NCBI RefSeq assembly: GCF_000682715.1
Contig: NZ_AWFH01000003.1
Span: 1 to 64,000 of the forward strand
DNA length: 64,000 nt
Direction of reading: 5' to 3'
DNA from: Hyphomonas atlantica corrig.
GTDB lineage: Bacteria > Pseudomonadota > Alphaproteobacteria > Caulobacterales > Hyphomonadaceae
The translations under genes and the position numbers were made by a program. Under the pieces are notes generated by a model. It had not been told where the DNA came from. It saw only the letters and a list, made by a program, of their open reading frames with translations, and made no database searches. This document shows positions 56,825 through 64,000 of this stretch, in pieces; positions within the stretch are counted from its first letter, which is position 1; each line of letters starts with the position of its first letter.

Positions 56825-57556
56825 ATGTTTTCTTGGTTTGCAAACCCACACCGATTCGTAAAGCTGTCGGACTGGCTCGTTCCCGCGTGCTACGTGCTTG
56901 CGGCTGTCGGCATTCTATGGGGGCTTTGGCAGGGTCTCTGGATCGTTCCGAAAGACGATTATCAGGGCGGGGACATCATGCGGGTGATGTTTATCCATGT
57001 GCCAGCAGCCTGGCTTGCGATGGCCAGCTATCTCGGCATGGCCGTGATGAGTTTCGTCTGGTTTATCTGGCGCCATGAAGTCGCAGACATAGCCGCCAAA
57101 GCGATCGCTCCACTGGGCGCAACCTGGACAGCGCTCTGCCTGGCGACGGGGGCGATCTGGGGCAAGCCGACCTGGGGCACCTGGTGGCAATGGGATGATG
57201 CACGGATGATGTCCGTCCTGTTCATGTTCTTCCTGTTCCTAGGTTACATGGCCCTTCGCGCGGCTATGGACACACGGCAAAAGGCTGCACGGGCTGGCGC
57301 GATCCTCGCCATGGTTGGCGCGCTGAATGTCCCACTGATCAAGTTCTCGGTCGACCTGTTCACGTCCCTGCATCAGGACGCAAGCGTGATCACAGCAGAG
57401 GGCCCCAAGATGGCGGCAGTTTATCTCTGGCCGCTATTGATCAGTTCATTTGGTCACACGCTACTGTTTGCCGCCCTTGTCATGACGTTCATGCGTGCTG
57501 AAATATGGACAAGACGCGCCGCCCAATTGCGGGCCCGCCTGATGACAGGAGACTGA
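56825..57556 (+). CDS. ccmC: Haem handling protein CcmC
   Basis: CcmC presents haem to CcmE. The 243-residue protein has six membrane segments and the periplasmic tryptophan-rich motif WGKPTWGTWWQWDDARM near 116-132. The conserved His residues lie in MFIHVPAAWLAM and LFTSLHQDASVI-type contexts. Length is normal. Confidence 0.95.
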   Translation: MFSWFANPHRFVKLSDWLVPACYVLAAVGILWGLWQGLWIVPKDDYQGGDIMRVMFIHVPAAWLAMASYLGMAVMSFVWFIWRHEVADIAAKAIAPLGATWTALCLATGAIWGKPTWGTWWQWDDARMMSVLFMFFLFLGYMALRAAMDTRQKAARAGAILAMVGALNVPLIKFSVDLFTSLHQDASVITAEGPKMAAVYLWPLLISSFGHTLLFAALVMTFMRAEIWTRRAAQLRARLMTGD

Positions 57557-57559
57557 GCC

Positions 57560-57724
57560 ATGCTTTCCGTATTTGAATCCAATTCAACTTTTATCTGGGC
57601 GAGCTACGCAGTCGGTCTTGTTCTAATTGGCGGTGCAATCGCAACGGCGTGGTTTAAATCACGCAATGCAAAAGCCGAGCTTATTCGGATCGAAGCCCGG
57701 ATCCAGGATCAGAAACGCCGATGA
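57560..57724 (+). CDS. ccmD: CcmD small membrane protein
   Basis: A 54-residue protein that starts ATG at 57560, three bases after ccmC. It has a single membrane helix near 11-31 (FIWASYAVGLVLIGGAIATA) and a basic cytoplasmic tail ending QDQKRR, the expected CcmD layout. It holds holo-CcmE near CcmAB. Its TGA overlaps the ATG of ccmG (ATGA). Confidence 0.85.
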   Translation: MLSVFESNSTFIWASYAVGLVLIGGAIATAWFKSRNAKAELIRIEARIQDQKRR

Positions 57725-58245
57725 AGCGCTGGCTGGCGATTGTTCCGGTTGGCGCATTAGCCATTTTTGGCGTTGTGGCCGCGGGGCAATTGATCAATCC
57801 GGAAAAAGGTGACTTCGAGCGACGTCTTCGCGACGCGCCTGGTATCGCGTTTCAGACCCCAGACGGCGACCCGCTAACATTCCCCCCCTCTCCGACGGGC
57901 GGCAATATTGCCGTCAACCTGTTTGCGAGCTGGTGCGCGCCGTGTGAGGCAGAGCACAAGTATATTGCAGAATTGTCGGAAGCCTATCCAGATCAGGTCT
58001 ACGGAATCTTGTACAAGGATACTCTGGAGAACGGGCAGGAATTCCTTGCCCGGCTTGGCAACCCGTATACGCAAATTGCGCTGGACCCAGATGGGCAGGG
58101 CGGACTTGAGTTCGGACTTACTGGAGTTCCGGAAACTTTTGTGATTTCTCCAGAAGGCAAGATTCTGGATCATATCCAGGGACAACTGGACCAAACTTCG
58201 GTCAAAAAAATAGGCGAGGCACTGAAAAGCGCCCCGCCCACGTAA
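57721..58245 (+). CDS. ccmG: Thiol:disulphide interchange protein CcmG/DsbE
   Basis: A 174-residue membrane-anchored thioredoxin. The anchor helix is near 3-22. The active site is FASWCAPCEAEH (WCAPC near 63-67), and the cis-Pro site lies in LTGVPETFVI. It keeps apocytochrome Cys reduced before haem attachment. It is the last gene of ccmABCDG; ccmE, ccmF and ccmH are not in the window. Confidence 0.92.
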   Translation: MKRWLAIVPVGALAIFGVVAAGQLINPEKGDFERRLRDAPGIAFQTPDGDPLTFPPSPTGGNIAVNLFASWCAPCEAEHKYIAELSEAYPDQVYGILYKDTLENGQEFLARLGNPYTQIALDPDGQGGLEFGLTGVPETFVISPEGKILDHIQGQLDQTSVKKIGEALKSAPPT

Positions 58246-58262
58246 ACTCCGTTACCGGAAGC

Positions 58263-58973
58263 TTACTTTTTCTTCGCTTTGCGAACTGGAGCCTTTTTCG
58301 CTGGCTTGGTCGCAGTAGCTGGCTTCGCCTTCGTTGCAGCCTTAGCCTTGGCTTTTGGTGCAGCTTTCTTGGCTGGAGCCTTTTTCGCTGCTGGCTTGGC
58401 CGCAGGAGCTTTCTTCGCTGCCGGAGCTTTCTTGGCCGGAGCCTTCTTCGCTGCTGGCTTGCGGGCCGGGGTTTTCTTGGCAGCTGGCTTTGGTGCTGCT
58501 TTAGCAGCAGGTGCTGGCGCAGCTGGCTTCGGAGCCGGCGCTTCTGCCTTGTCTGCTTCTGCAACCATATCGGTCAGACCAGCAACGAGTGCGGACTGTT
58601 TTGTTTTCGGAAGAGCTTCAAAGATGGCTTCGTCTGCTTTCTCTACAGCTGGCAGAGCTTTCTCGTAAGCTTTTTTGCCTTTCGCCATCAGAGAGACGAC
58701 TTTCGCGCGCTTGTCAGTTTTTGAAGCGACACGCTTGATGAGGCCAGAGCGCTCCATACGAGCAACCATGTCGGCAAGTGTCGAACGGTCGATACCGGTC
58801 GCGTTGACAAGATCAGACTGGCTGACGCCGTCATTGCCGGACAGAGCAGCAAGGACGGAAAACTGGCGAAGCGTGATGCCAGCGGCGCTCAGTGCAGCGG
58901 CGGATTCATTTGCAGCAATCTGCTGAGCACGGTGCAGCAGGTGGCTAGGCGATTTTTTGAGATCGTAGGTCAT
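58263..58973 (-). CDS. MarR-family regulator with a histone-H1-like Ala/Lys/Pro tail
   Basis: A 236-residue protein. Residues about 1-135 form a MarR winged-helix domain, with LRQFSVLAALSGNDGVSQSDLV and STLADMVARMERSGLIKRV. From about residue 140 to the end the chain becomes almost wholly Ala, Lys and Pro in PAAKKAPAKK-type repeats, as in histone H1 and bacterial H1-like proteins. The tail should bind DNA non-specifically or be disordered. I start at ATG 58971-58973; the frame extends to a TTG upstream. The repeats raise a risk of sequencing length error. Confidence 0.85.
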   Translation of the reverse strand: MTYDLKKSPSHLLHRAQQIAANESAAALSAAGITLRQFSVLAALSGNDGVSQSDLVNATGIDRSTLADMVARMERSGLIKRVASKTDKRAKVVSLMAKGKKAYEKALPAVEKADEAIFEALPKTKQSALVAGLTDMVAEADKAEAPAPKPAAPAPAAKAAPKPAAKKTPARKPAAKKAPAKKAPAAKKAPAAKPAAKKAPAKKAAPKAKAKAATKAKPATATKPAKKAPVRKAKKK

Positions 58974-59101
58974 GATAGTGTTTCTTTCTGTATTCAATTA
59001 GGCGTTGGGCGCGATAGAAAATCCGGTTACTGGTCTATTAAATTTCCAACCTGTGTGCGGATCAACATGTACCCTAATATACTCGAGAGGCTTAAGCTTC
59101 G
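58974..59101. other. Divergent intergenic region of the MarR/H1-tail and Nudix genes
   Basis: The 128 bases are AT-rich by the standard of this window and lack an open frame. GGTTACTGGTCTATTAAATT at 59026-59045 is a loose partial inverted repeat and could be a MarR site, but symmetry is weak. No promoter boxes were convincing. Confidence 0.25.
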
Positions 59102-59653
59102 ATGACGGATCAATTATCAAATGGTTTCTTTTCGCAAGAATTCAAACTGAAAATACCCGATGGAGACGACCGAATACGCCGTGTTTGCTCACATTGCCAG
59201 TTCGTAGACTACATAAATCCGAAAATAATTGCAGCTTCGGTTGTTACAAAAGGTAGCAAAATCCTGCTTTGCAGGCGTGCGATTGATCCGCGTAAGGGAT
59301 TCTGGACGCTGCCGGCAGGCTTCATGGAGCAAGGGGAAACCGTGGAGGAAGCCGCTCGGCGTGAGGCCCGGGAAGAAGCCAATGCCGAGATTCGCATTGA
59401 TCGCATCCTGGCGGTTTACTCAGTGCCGCGCATCTCTCAGGTGCAGATCATGTTTCGCGCCGAACTTGTTTCAGACATATCACCCGGTCCGGAGAGTCTG
59501 GAGGTCGAGCTGTTCGACTGGAGAGATATACCGTGGTCGAATCTGGCCTTCCCAACCGTACTTTGGGGCCTGACGCACTATGCTGAAACTCGAAGCAAGA
59601 CGGTATTCGCGCCGTTCTCCAATCCACCCGGAACGGAAGCACTCACACGTTAG
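59102..59653 (+). CDS. Nudix hydrolase with N-terminal CxxC
   Basis: A 183-residue Nudix protein. An N-terminal CSHC pair (about 29-32) with YINPKIIA resembles the half zinc-ribbon of NADH-pyrophosphatase-like Nudix enzymes. The Nudix box GFMEQGETVEEAARREAREEANAE, in pieces (about 77-100), is complete, with all metal-binding Glu. It cleaves a nucleoside diphosphate-linked substrate, which is unidentified. It overlaps the convergent ispZ by four bases. Confidence 0.9.
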   Translation: MTDQLSNGFFSQEFKLKIPDGDDRIRRVCSHCQFVDYINPKIIAASVVTKGSKILLCRRAIDPRKGFWTLPAGFMEQGETVEEAARREAREEANAEIRIDRILAVYSVPRISQVQIMFRAELVSDISPGPESLEVELFDWRDIPWSNLAFPTVLWGLTHYAETRSKTVFAPFSNPPGTEALTR

Positions 59654-60291
59654 GCATCAGGTGTTTCAGATTGGCGCATGTGTTTCAGCGTGTACGGGAC
59701 ATTGGCCACAGCAAACAGGACACCGATAACAATGTTTCCAAGCTTCCAGTTTGCCCAAGTCGCCTCGGAGAAGTTTCGCCACAAGAACTCATTCCAGATT
59801 GCCATAGCCACGAAATAGAGACCCCAACGGATCGCCAGCGTTTTCCAGGCGTGGTCAGGCAGATCAAATACGGAATGAAAAAGCATCTTCCAGATGTTCC
59901 GGCCAACGGCCAGACCACCAAAGATCACGCCCGCATAAAGCAGGTTGATGATCGTCGGCTTGATGAACAGGAAGAGTTTTGACTGAAGCAATATTCCTGC
60001 TGTTCCAAACGAACCAATCAGGAATGACGAGACGAGCAAGAAAGGAGGAATACGTTCCTTCTTGAGCAACTTCTGGCCGATCACCACAAAGGTCGCAATG
60101 ATCAGAATACCCGTCGCCCAGTACAGCGCAGTATCTTTGGTAAACAAACCATCGCCTTCCGGAAACCTTAGCATCACATTGTAGATGATGATGAAGGCCA
60201 ACGTCGGACCAATCTCTGTCCAAATGTTTCCCGCTTTGGCGGCGGCATCGCCGACATCGGCAGATTGCGTGGCTTTATTTGGCTCTGTCAT
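59650..60291 (-). CDS. ispZ: Inner-membrane-spanning protein YciB/IspZ
   Basis: A 213-residue protein with about five membrane helices. It shows the family features GPTLAFIIIYNVMLRF (about 28-43), LLQSKLFLFIKPTIINLLYA and the late WNEFLWRNFSEATWANWK. YciB/IspZ is implicated in envelope integrity and septation. The ATG is fixed by the acidic/Ser-rich N-terminus. In alphaproteobacteria it usually sits close to ftsY, as it does here. Confidence 0.92.
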   Translation of the reverse strand: MTEPNKATQSADVGDAAAKAGNIWTEIGPTLAFIIIYNVMLRFPEGDGLFTKDTALYWATGILIIATFVVIGQKLLKKERIPPFLLVSSFLIGSFGTAGILLQSKLFLFIKPTIINLLYAGVIFGGLAVGRNIWKMLFHSVFDLPDHAWKTLAIRWGLYFVAMAIWNEFLWRNFSEATWANWKLGNIVIGVLFAVANVPYTLKHMRQSETPDA

Positions 60292-60398
60292 GCAATTCCT
60301 ACGTATTACGCTCGGGTCCGGATCAATTTGGATTTCCGCGCCTGTCTGACAATAGGTGAGCTAATAAATCACCAACGAAGCGAAATTGTCCGCACAGA

Positions 60399-61259
60399 TT
60401 AGGCACCAGCTTGCATCAAAAGAAGGCCGCCCGACAGAATGGCCGCCGCGATGATCCGTCTGTATCCGAATCCTTCCTTCAAGAATATGGCGCCCAATGC
60501 AGCAGCAAAGACGACTGACGTTTCTCGCAACGCCGTTACGACAGCGGCATCAGTCAGTGTGTATGCATAAATCGCCAGACCGTATGAGATAGTGCCCAGC
60601 ATGCCGCCCGCTAAGCCACCCTTCCATTGCCTGGCCATCGCCTCTCCGATTTGCCCCCGTCGTTGAATAACCGCAACGACAGTCACCCCGACCCAGTCGA
60701 GCAGAAACAACCAGACCACAAAAGTCATTGGATCTGGCATGGCACGCGCGGCGCGCGTATCCGCAACGGCGTACATGCCTACGCCCAATGCCGTCAGCAG
60801 GGCCCATACGAGTGCGCTTCGGTCCAGCTTCCGGGCTGTGGCTGTCTGCCCTGTTGGCAGGGCAAAGACAATGATCGCCAAACTGGCCAACAACAGACCT
60901 GCTGACTGAAGCACGGTCAGATATTCATTCAGAACAAAGATCGCAGCACACGCCGTTACCAAAGGCGCGAGGCCCCGCATCACAGGAAAAACAAGCGACA
61001 GATCCCCTCGGTGCAATGCCCGAACGAGGCAAAACTGATAGAACCAGTGAACCACGACCGATATCAGGATCAAAGACCATGTCTCCGGAGGTGGCGTCGG
61101 CACGAATGGCGCAAACGGCAGGACGCTTAGCCCCATCACGATGGCAACCGCCATGCGGGCGGTCAGTACGTCACCGCCCCGCTTTACGAACATGTTCGTG
61201 GCCGCGACCGTGACTGCTGACAGTAAGCACAGGATGACTGGGAGGAGGCTTTCCGACAT
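60399..61259 (-). CDS. EamA/DMT-family transporter
   Basis: A 286-residue ten-helix transporter of the drug/metabolite superfamily, with two EamA repeats (about 4-135 and 145-284). Features are NMFVKRGGDVLTARM in the first repeat and ETSVVFAAALGAIFLKEG in the second. I start at ATG 61257-61259; the frame extends 19 codons further but those read as non-coding. Substrate unknown. Confidence 0.88.
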   Translation of the reverse strand: MSESLLPVILCLLSAVTVAATNMFVKRGGDVLTARMAVAIVMGLSVLPFAPFVPTPPPETWSLILISVVVHWFYQFCLVRALHRGDLSLVFPVMRGLAPLVTACAAIFVLNEYLTVLQSAGLLLASLAIIVFALPTGQTATARKLDRSALVWALLTALGVGMYAVADTRAARAMPDPMTFVVWLFLLDWVGVTVVAVIQRRGQIGEAMARQWKGGLAGGMLGTISYGLAIYAYTLTDAAVVTALRETSVVFAAALGAIFLKEGFGYRRIIAAAILSGGLLLMQAGA

Positions 61260-61365
61260 ACGGTGCGACCTATGCACGGTTTGCTGACGCGTGGGAAGGA
61301 TTTGACTCTGCCTCAATTGAGGGCCTCACTCGCCTCAAAGAAGAAAAAGACGGAGGAAACCCAGC

Positions 61366-63102
61366 ATGACGCACGATCTCGTTTTGCGCGGCGGCACGAT
61401 CATTGACGGAACAGGCGGCGAAAGTTTCGAAGGCGATGTGGCCATCACGAACGGCGTCATCACTGAAGTTGGATCTGTCGGCGGCAAGGGCGTAGAGGAA
61501 ATAGACGCGCGCGGACAAGTTGTAACGCCGGGCTTTGTCGACATTCACACCCATTATGATGGCCAGGCAACGTGGACAGGCGCCATCAGCCCCTCCTCCC
61601 TGCACGGCGTGACGACAGTGGTGATGGGCAATTGCGGCGTAGGCTTTGCGCCATGCCGACCCGACGACCATGACCGGCTGATCCGCTTGATGGAGGGCGT
61701 CGAGGATATTCCGTTTCCGGTACTCGCCGAAGGACTCCCCTGGAACTGGGAAAGCTTTCCGGATTATCTCGACAGCCTATCAAGCACTCATTTTGACGCC
61801 GATATCTGCGCGCAACTGCCCCATGCGGCGCTGCGGGTTTTTGTTATGGGAGACCGTGGCGCAAATCGCGAGCCTGCGACGCCGGAGGATATTCAGCAAA
61901 TGCGCGCATTGACCACCGAAGCCATCCGCGCCGGCGCAATTGGTTTTTCCACGTCCCGCACCCTGAATCACCGCACCAGTGACGGTCAGCCGACCCCGAC
62001 CCTGACAGCCAGCGAAGACGAATTGGCCGGCATCGCGCAAGGCGTGGCAGATGCCGGACGCGGCGTGTTGCAGTTCGTCTCTGATTTCGACGATCCAGAG
62101 AAAGAAGCTGCAATGCTGCGTCGGATTGTGGAGACCAGCGGCCGACCGCTTTCCGTATCACTTGCACAGGCAGATGTTGCTCCCAATGGCTGGCGTCGCC
62201 TACTCAGCGCTATTGAACAAGCGGTCGAAGATGGCTTACCCATGCGCGCCCAGGTCGCGCCACGTCCGGTAGGCGTCCTGCTTGGGTTTGAACTGACGCT
62301 CAATCCCTTCAGCGCGCACCCCACCTATCGAGAGATATCAAATCTGCCGTTCGAAGATCGGATTGCGCTATTGCGCGATCCCGACTTCCGAGAGCGCCTT
62401 CTATCTGATGAGCCGGACACGGATAATCCGTTTCTGAAAGCAATGCTGCGAAGCTTCGGAAAGATTTTTCAACTGGACGCGCCGGTGAACTATGAACCAA
62501 CAGCCGATCGAACGCTGGAAGCCATCGCCGCGCGCCGGGGCGTTTCCCCAGAACAAGCGGCGCTGGATCTTATGCTGGAACGCGAAGGCCGCGGTATGCT
62601 CTACCTTCCCTTCCTCAATTATGCGGGCGGGTCTCTTGACCCTTCCCACGACATGATGCTGAGCCCGGCAACGCTCCCCGGCCTTTCAGATGGTGGCGCG
62701 CATGTCGGCATGATCTGCGATGGGTCCTTCACCACAACGATGTTGACCCATTGGGTTCGCGACCGGACGCGCGGCCCTCGCATTCCGATCGAGCACATCG
62801 TGCAGCGTCAGGCACGCGCCACTGCCGAGTGGATTGGACTGAACGACCGCGGTCTGATTGCACCGGGCTATCGCGCAGACCTCAATGTCATCGACACCGC
62901 AAACCTGACATTACATCTGCCGGAAGTTACTTATGACTTGCCTGCTGGCGGACGTCGACTGATGCAGAGAGCCACGGGCTACACGGCCACAATCCTCAAA
63001 GGCCAGATCACTCACCGGAATGGAGACCCAACCGGCGCCCGGCCTGGAAGACTCGTTCGGGGTCCACAACAAGCGAACATTTCTGCGATGGCAGCGGAAT
63101 AG
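61366..63102 (+). CDS. N-acyl-D-amino-acid deacylase-like amidohydrolase
   Basis: A 578-residue amidohydrolase-superfamily protein of the D-aminoacylase group. The metal motif [15 protein letters not shown] (about 51-65) is preceded by the composite beta-barrel start [30 protein letters not shown] and [15 protein letters not shown] follow. No signal peptide is visible, so it is cytoplasmic. It hydrolyses an N-acyl bond or a related cyclic amide; substrate unknown. It converges on ftsY, whose stop follows immediately. Confidence 0.88.
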   Translation: MTHDLVLRGGTIIDGTGGESFEGDVAITNGVITEVGSVGGKGVEEIDARGQVVTPGFVDIHTHYDGQATWTGAISPSSLHGVTTVVMGNCGVGFAPCRPDDHDRLIRLMEGVEDIPFPVLAEGLPWNWESFPDYLDSLSSTHFDADICAQLPHAALRVFVMGDRGANREPATPEDIQQMRALTTEAIRAGAIGFSTSRTLNHRTSDGQPTPTLTASEDELAGIAQGVADAGRGVLQFVSDFDDPEKEAAMLRRIVETSGRPLSVSLAQADVAPNGWRRLLSAIEQAVEDGLPMRAQVAPRPVGVLLGFELTLNPFSAHPTYREISNLPFEDRIALLRDPDFRERLLSDEPDTDNPFLKAMLRSFGKIFQLDAPVNYEPTADRTLEAIAARRGVSPEQAALDLMLEREGRGMLYLPFLNYAGGSLDPSHDMMLSPATLPGLSDGGAHVGMICDGSFTTTMLTHWVRDRTRGPRIPIEHIVQRQARATAEWIGLNDRGLIAPGYRADLNVIDTANLTLHLPEVTYDLPAGGRRLMQRATGYTATILKGQITHRNGDPTGARPGRLVRGPQQANISAMAAE

Positions 63103-64000
63103 CTAGCTCTGAAGGCCAACCAAGGCTTTAGAGAAAGCCTCTGCACTGAATGGGCGAAGATCTTCCGCTTTTTCTCCAATCCCGATGAAATGGATCGGCA
63201 GATCGTATGCTTCCGCGATAGCAACGAGCACACCGCCCTTGGCGGTTCCGTCCAGCTTGGTCATCACCAGCCCGGTCACGCCCGCAGTGTTCTTGAAAGC
63301 CTCTACCTGCGACAAGGCATTCTGACCGACCGTGGCATCCAGAACGAGGATGACATCATGAGGCGCCGTCGGATCAAGCTTTCTGATGACGCGGACGACT
63401 TTCTCTAGCTCCGACATCAGTTCTGTCTTGTTTTGCAGGCGCCCAGCCGTATCAACCAATACCAGATCGAGATCGTCTGCCTTCGCCTTTTCAATTGCCT
63501 CGTAGACAAGCCCTGCCGCGTCGGCTCCTGTCGGTTTAGACATCACGGGTATACCGGCGCGTTCACCCCATACGGTCAGTTGCTCAATGGCCGCAGCACG
63601 GAATGTATCACCCGCCACAAGAAGCGCCTTGGCACCCTGTTCTGTCAGTTTTGATGCGATCTTGCCGATGGTCGTCGTTTTGCCAGACCCGTTGACCCCA
63701 ACAAACAGAACAATGCGAGGGCTCGGCCCTTCCGAGAAATCGACGATTTTCTCACGAGGCTTCAAAACGTCAGTAATTTCGCTGGCCAAAGCGCCCCGGA
63801 TTTCATCCTCGGAGATTTCCTTGTCAAACCTCTCCTTAGACAGATTACTGGTCACGCGCATAGCGACCTTGGCGCCGAGGTCGGATGAGATCAAAAGATC
63901 TTCCAACTCCTCCAGCGTTTCATCATTAAGCTTTCGGCGTCCAAATACGGACAGTCCAGATGTCAGGCGCGATGATGACCTCGAGAGCCCTGAGCCCAAC
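63103..64000 (-). CDS. ftsY: Signal recognition particle receptor FtsY (5' end cut by the window)
   Basis: FtsY is the membrane-associated GTPase that docks SRP-ribosome complexes. The visible 299 residues start inside the GLSRSSSRLTSGL segment, so the true N-terminus lies beyond 64000. The four-helix N domain (KLNDETLEELEDLLISSDLG) precedes the G domain. That domain has P-loop GVNGSGKTTTIGKIA, DTFRAAAIEQL, DTAGRLQNK, TKLDGTAKGG and the closing GIGEKAEDLRPF. All GTPase motifs are intact. Confidence 0.97.
   Translation of the reverse strand, partial: LGSGLSRSSSRLTSGLSVFGRRKLNDETLEELEDLLISSDLGAKVAMRVTSNLSKERFDKEISEDEIRGALASEITDVLKPREKIVDFSEGPSPRIVLFVGVNGSGKTTTIGKIASKLTEQGAKALLVAGDTFRAAAIEQLTVWGERAGIPVMSKPTGADAAGLVYEAIEKAKADDLDLVLVDTAGRLQNKTELMSELEKVVRVIRKLDPTAPHDVILVLDATVGQNALSQVEAFKNTAGVTGLVMTKLDGTAKGGVLVAIAEAYDLPIHFIGIGEKAEDLRPFSAEAFSKALVGLQS

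Noticed and set aside
58280-58560. Repeated CTTGGCTGGAGCC-like units, considered as a CRISPR or tandem-repeat element.
   Set aside because: They code in frame for the Ala/Lys/Pro tail of the MarR-type protein, with no spacers.

Overview
The window reads as a densely packed chromosomal segment of an alphaproteobacterium. Supporting signs are the rimP-nusA-ylxR-infB-rbfA-truB order, miaB-phoH-ybeY-corC-lnt, an rpmB/DUF3108 pair, cobST, and ccmABCDG. The mix of a methylsuccinyl-CoA dehydrogenase, a Tat-exported PhoD, many surface lipoproteins and a CobST-type chelatase fits a marine heterotroph. Hyphomonadaceae/Caulobacterales is my best guess, but that is inference from gene content, not from a marker phylogeny. 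I see no rRNA, tRNA, CRISPR array, insertion sequence or prophage.

Layout. 1-1.4 kb: a BaiN-type flavoprotein. 1.4-5.1 kb (minus strand): a compact four-gene island that I read as a ribosomally synthesised and post-translationally modified peptide (RiPP) locus. In transcription order it has a 45-residue cationic, aromatic-tailed peptide gene, an HExxH-type peptide hydroxylase, a MOP-superfamily flippase and an ATP-grasp ligase. 5.3-13.7 kb: the translation-factor operon, with two small membrane proteins interleaved. 13.7-20.8 kb: a cold-shock gene with tandem terminators, trmB, an XRE regulator and the lnt-corC-ybeY-phoH-miaB operon. 21-33.7 kb: mixed metabolism (alanine/glycine symporter, glyoxalase, Ada-like repair protein, GST, SDR, a 2-TM protein, methylsuccinyl-CoA dehydrogenase, GH16 and lactonase-like lipoproteins, hisI, a CoA transferase, HMG-CoA lyase). 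33.7-45 kb: cobTS, an exported amidohydrolase, rpmB, DUF3108, RluA-type pseudouridine synthase, phoD, a degenerate SDR, small proteins and a diguanylate cyclase. 45.1-52 kb: purEK-creatininase and a four-gene Gld-like ABC system. 52-64 kb: DUF1223, acnA, ccmABCDG, a MarR protein with a histone-H1-like tail, Nudix, ispZ, EamA, an N-acyl-D-amino-acid deacylase and a truncated ftsY.

The most interesting system is the peptide island at 1405-5088. The precursor gene is short and was missed by length-based gene calling. It has a strong ribosome binding site, lies first in the operon, and is separated from the enzymes by an 11-bp stem with a UUCG loop. The island sits directly downstream of truB, where rpsO usually follows in related bacteria, which suggests insertion into a conserved housekeeping neighbourhood. 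Other items worth a look are the MarR/H1-tail fusion, an SDR without its catalytic Tyr/Lys, a stand-alone 2-TM plus beta-rich protein, and a lactonase-like/GH16 lipoprotein pair.
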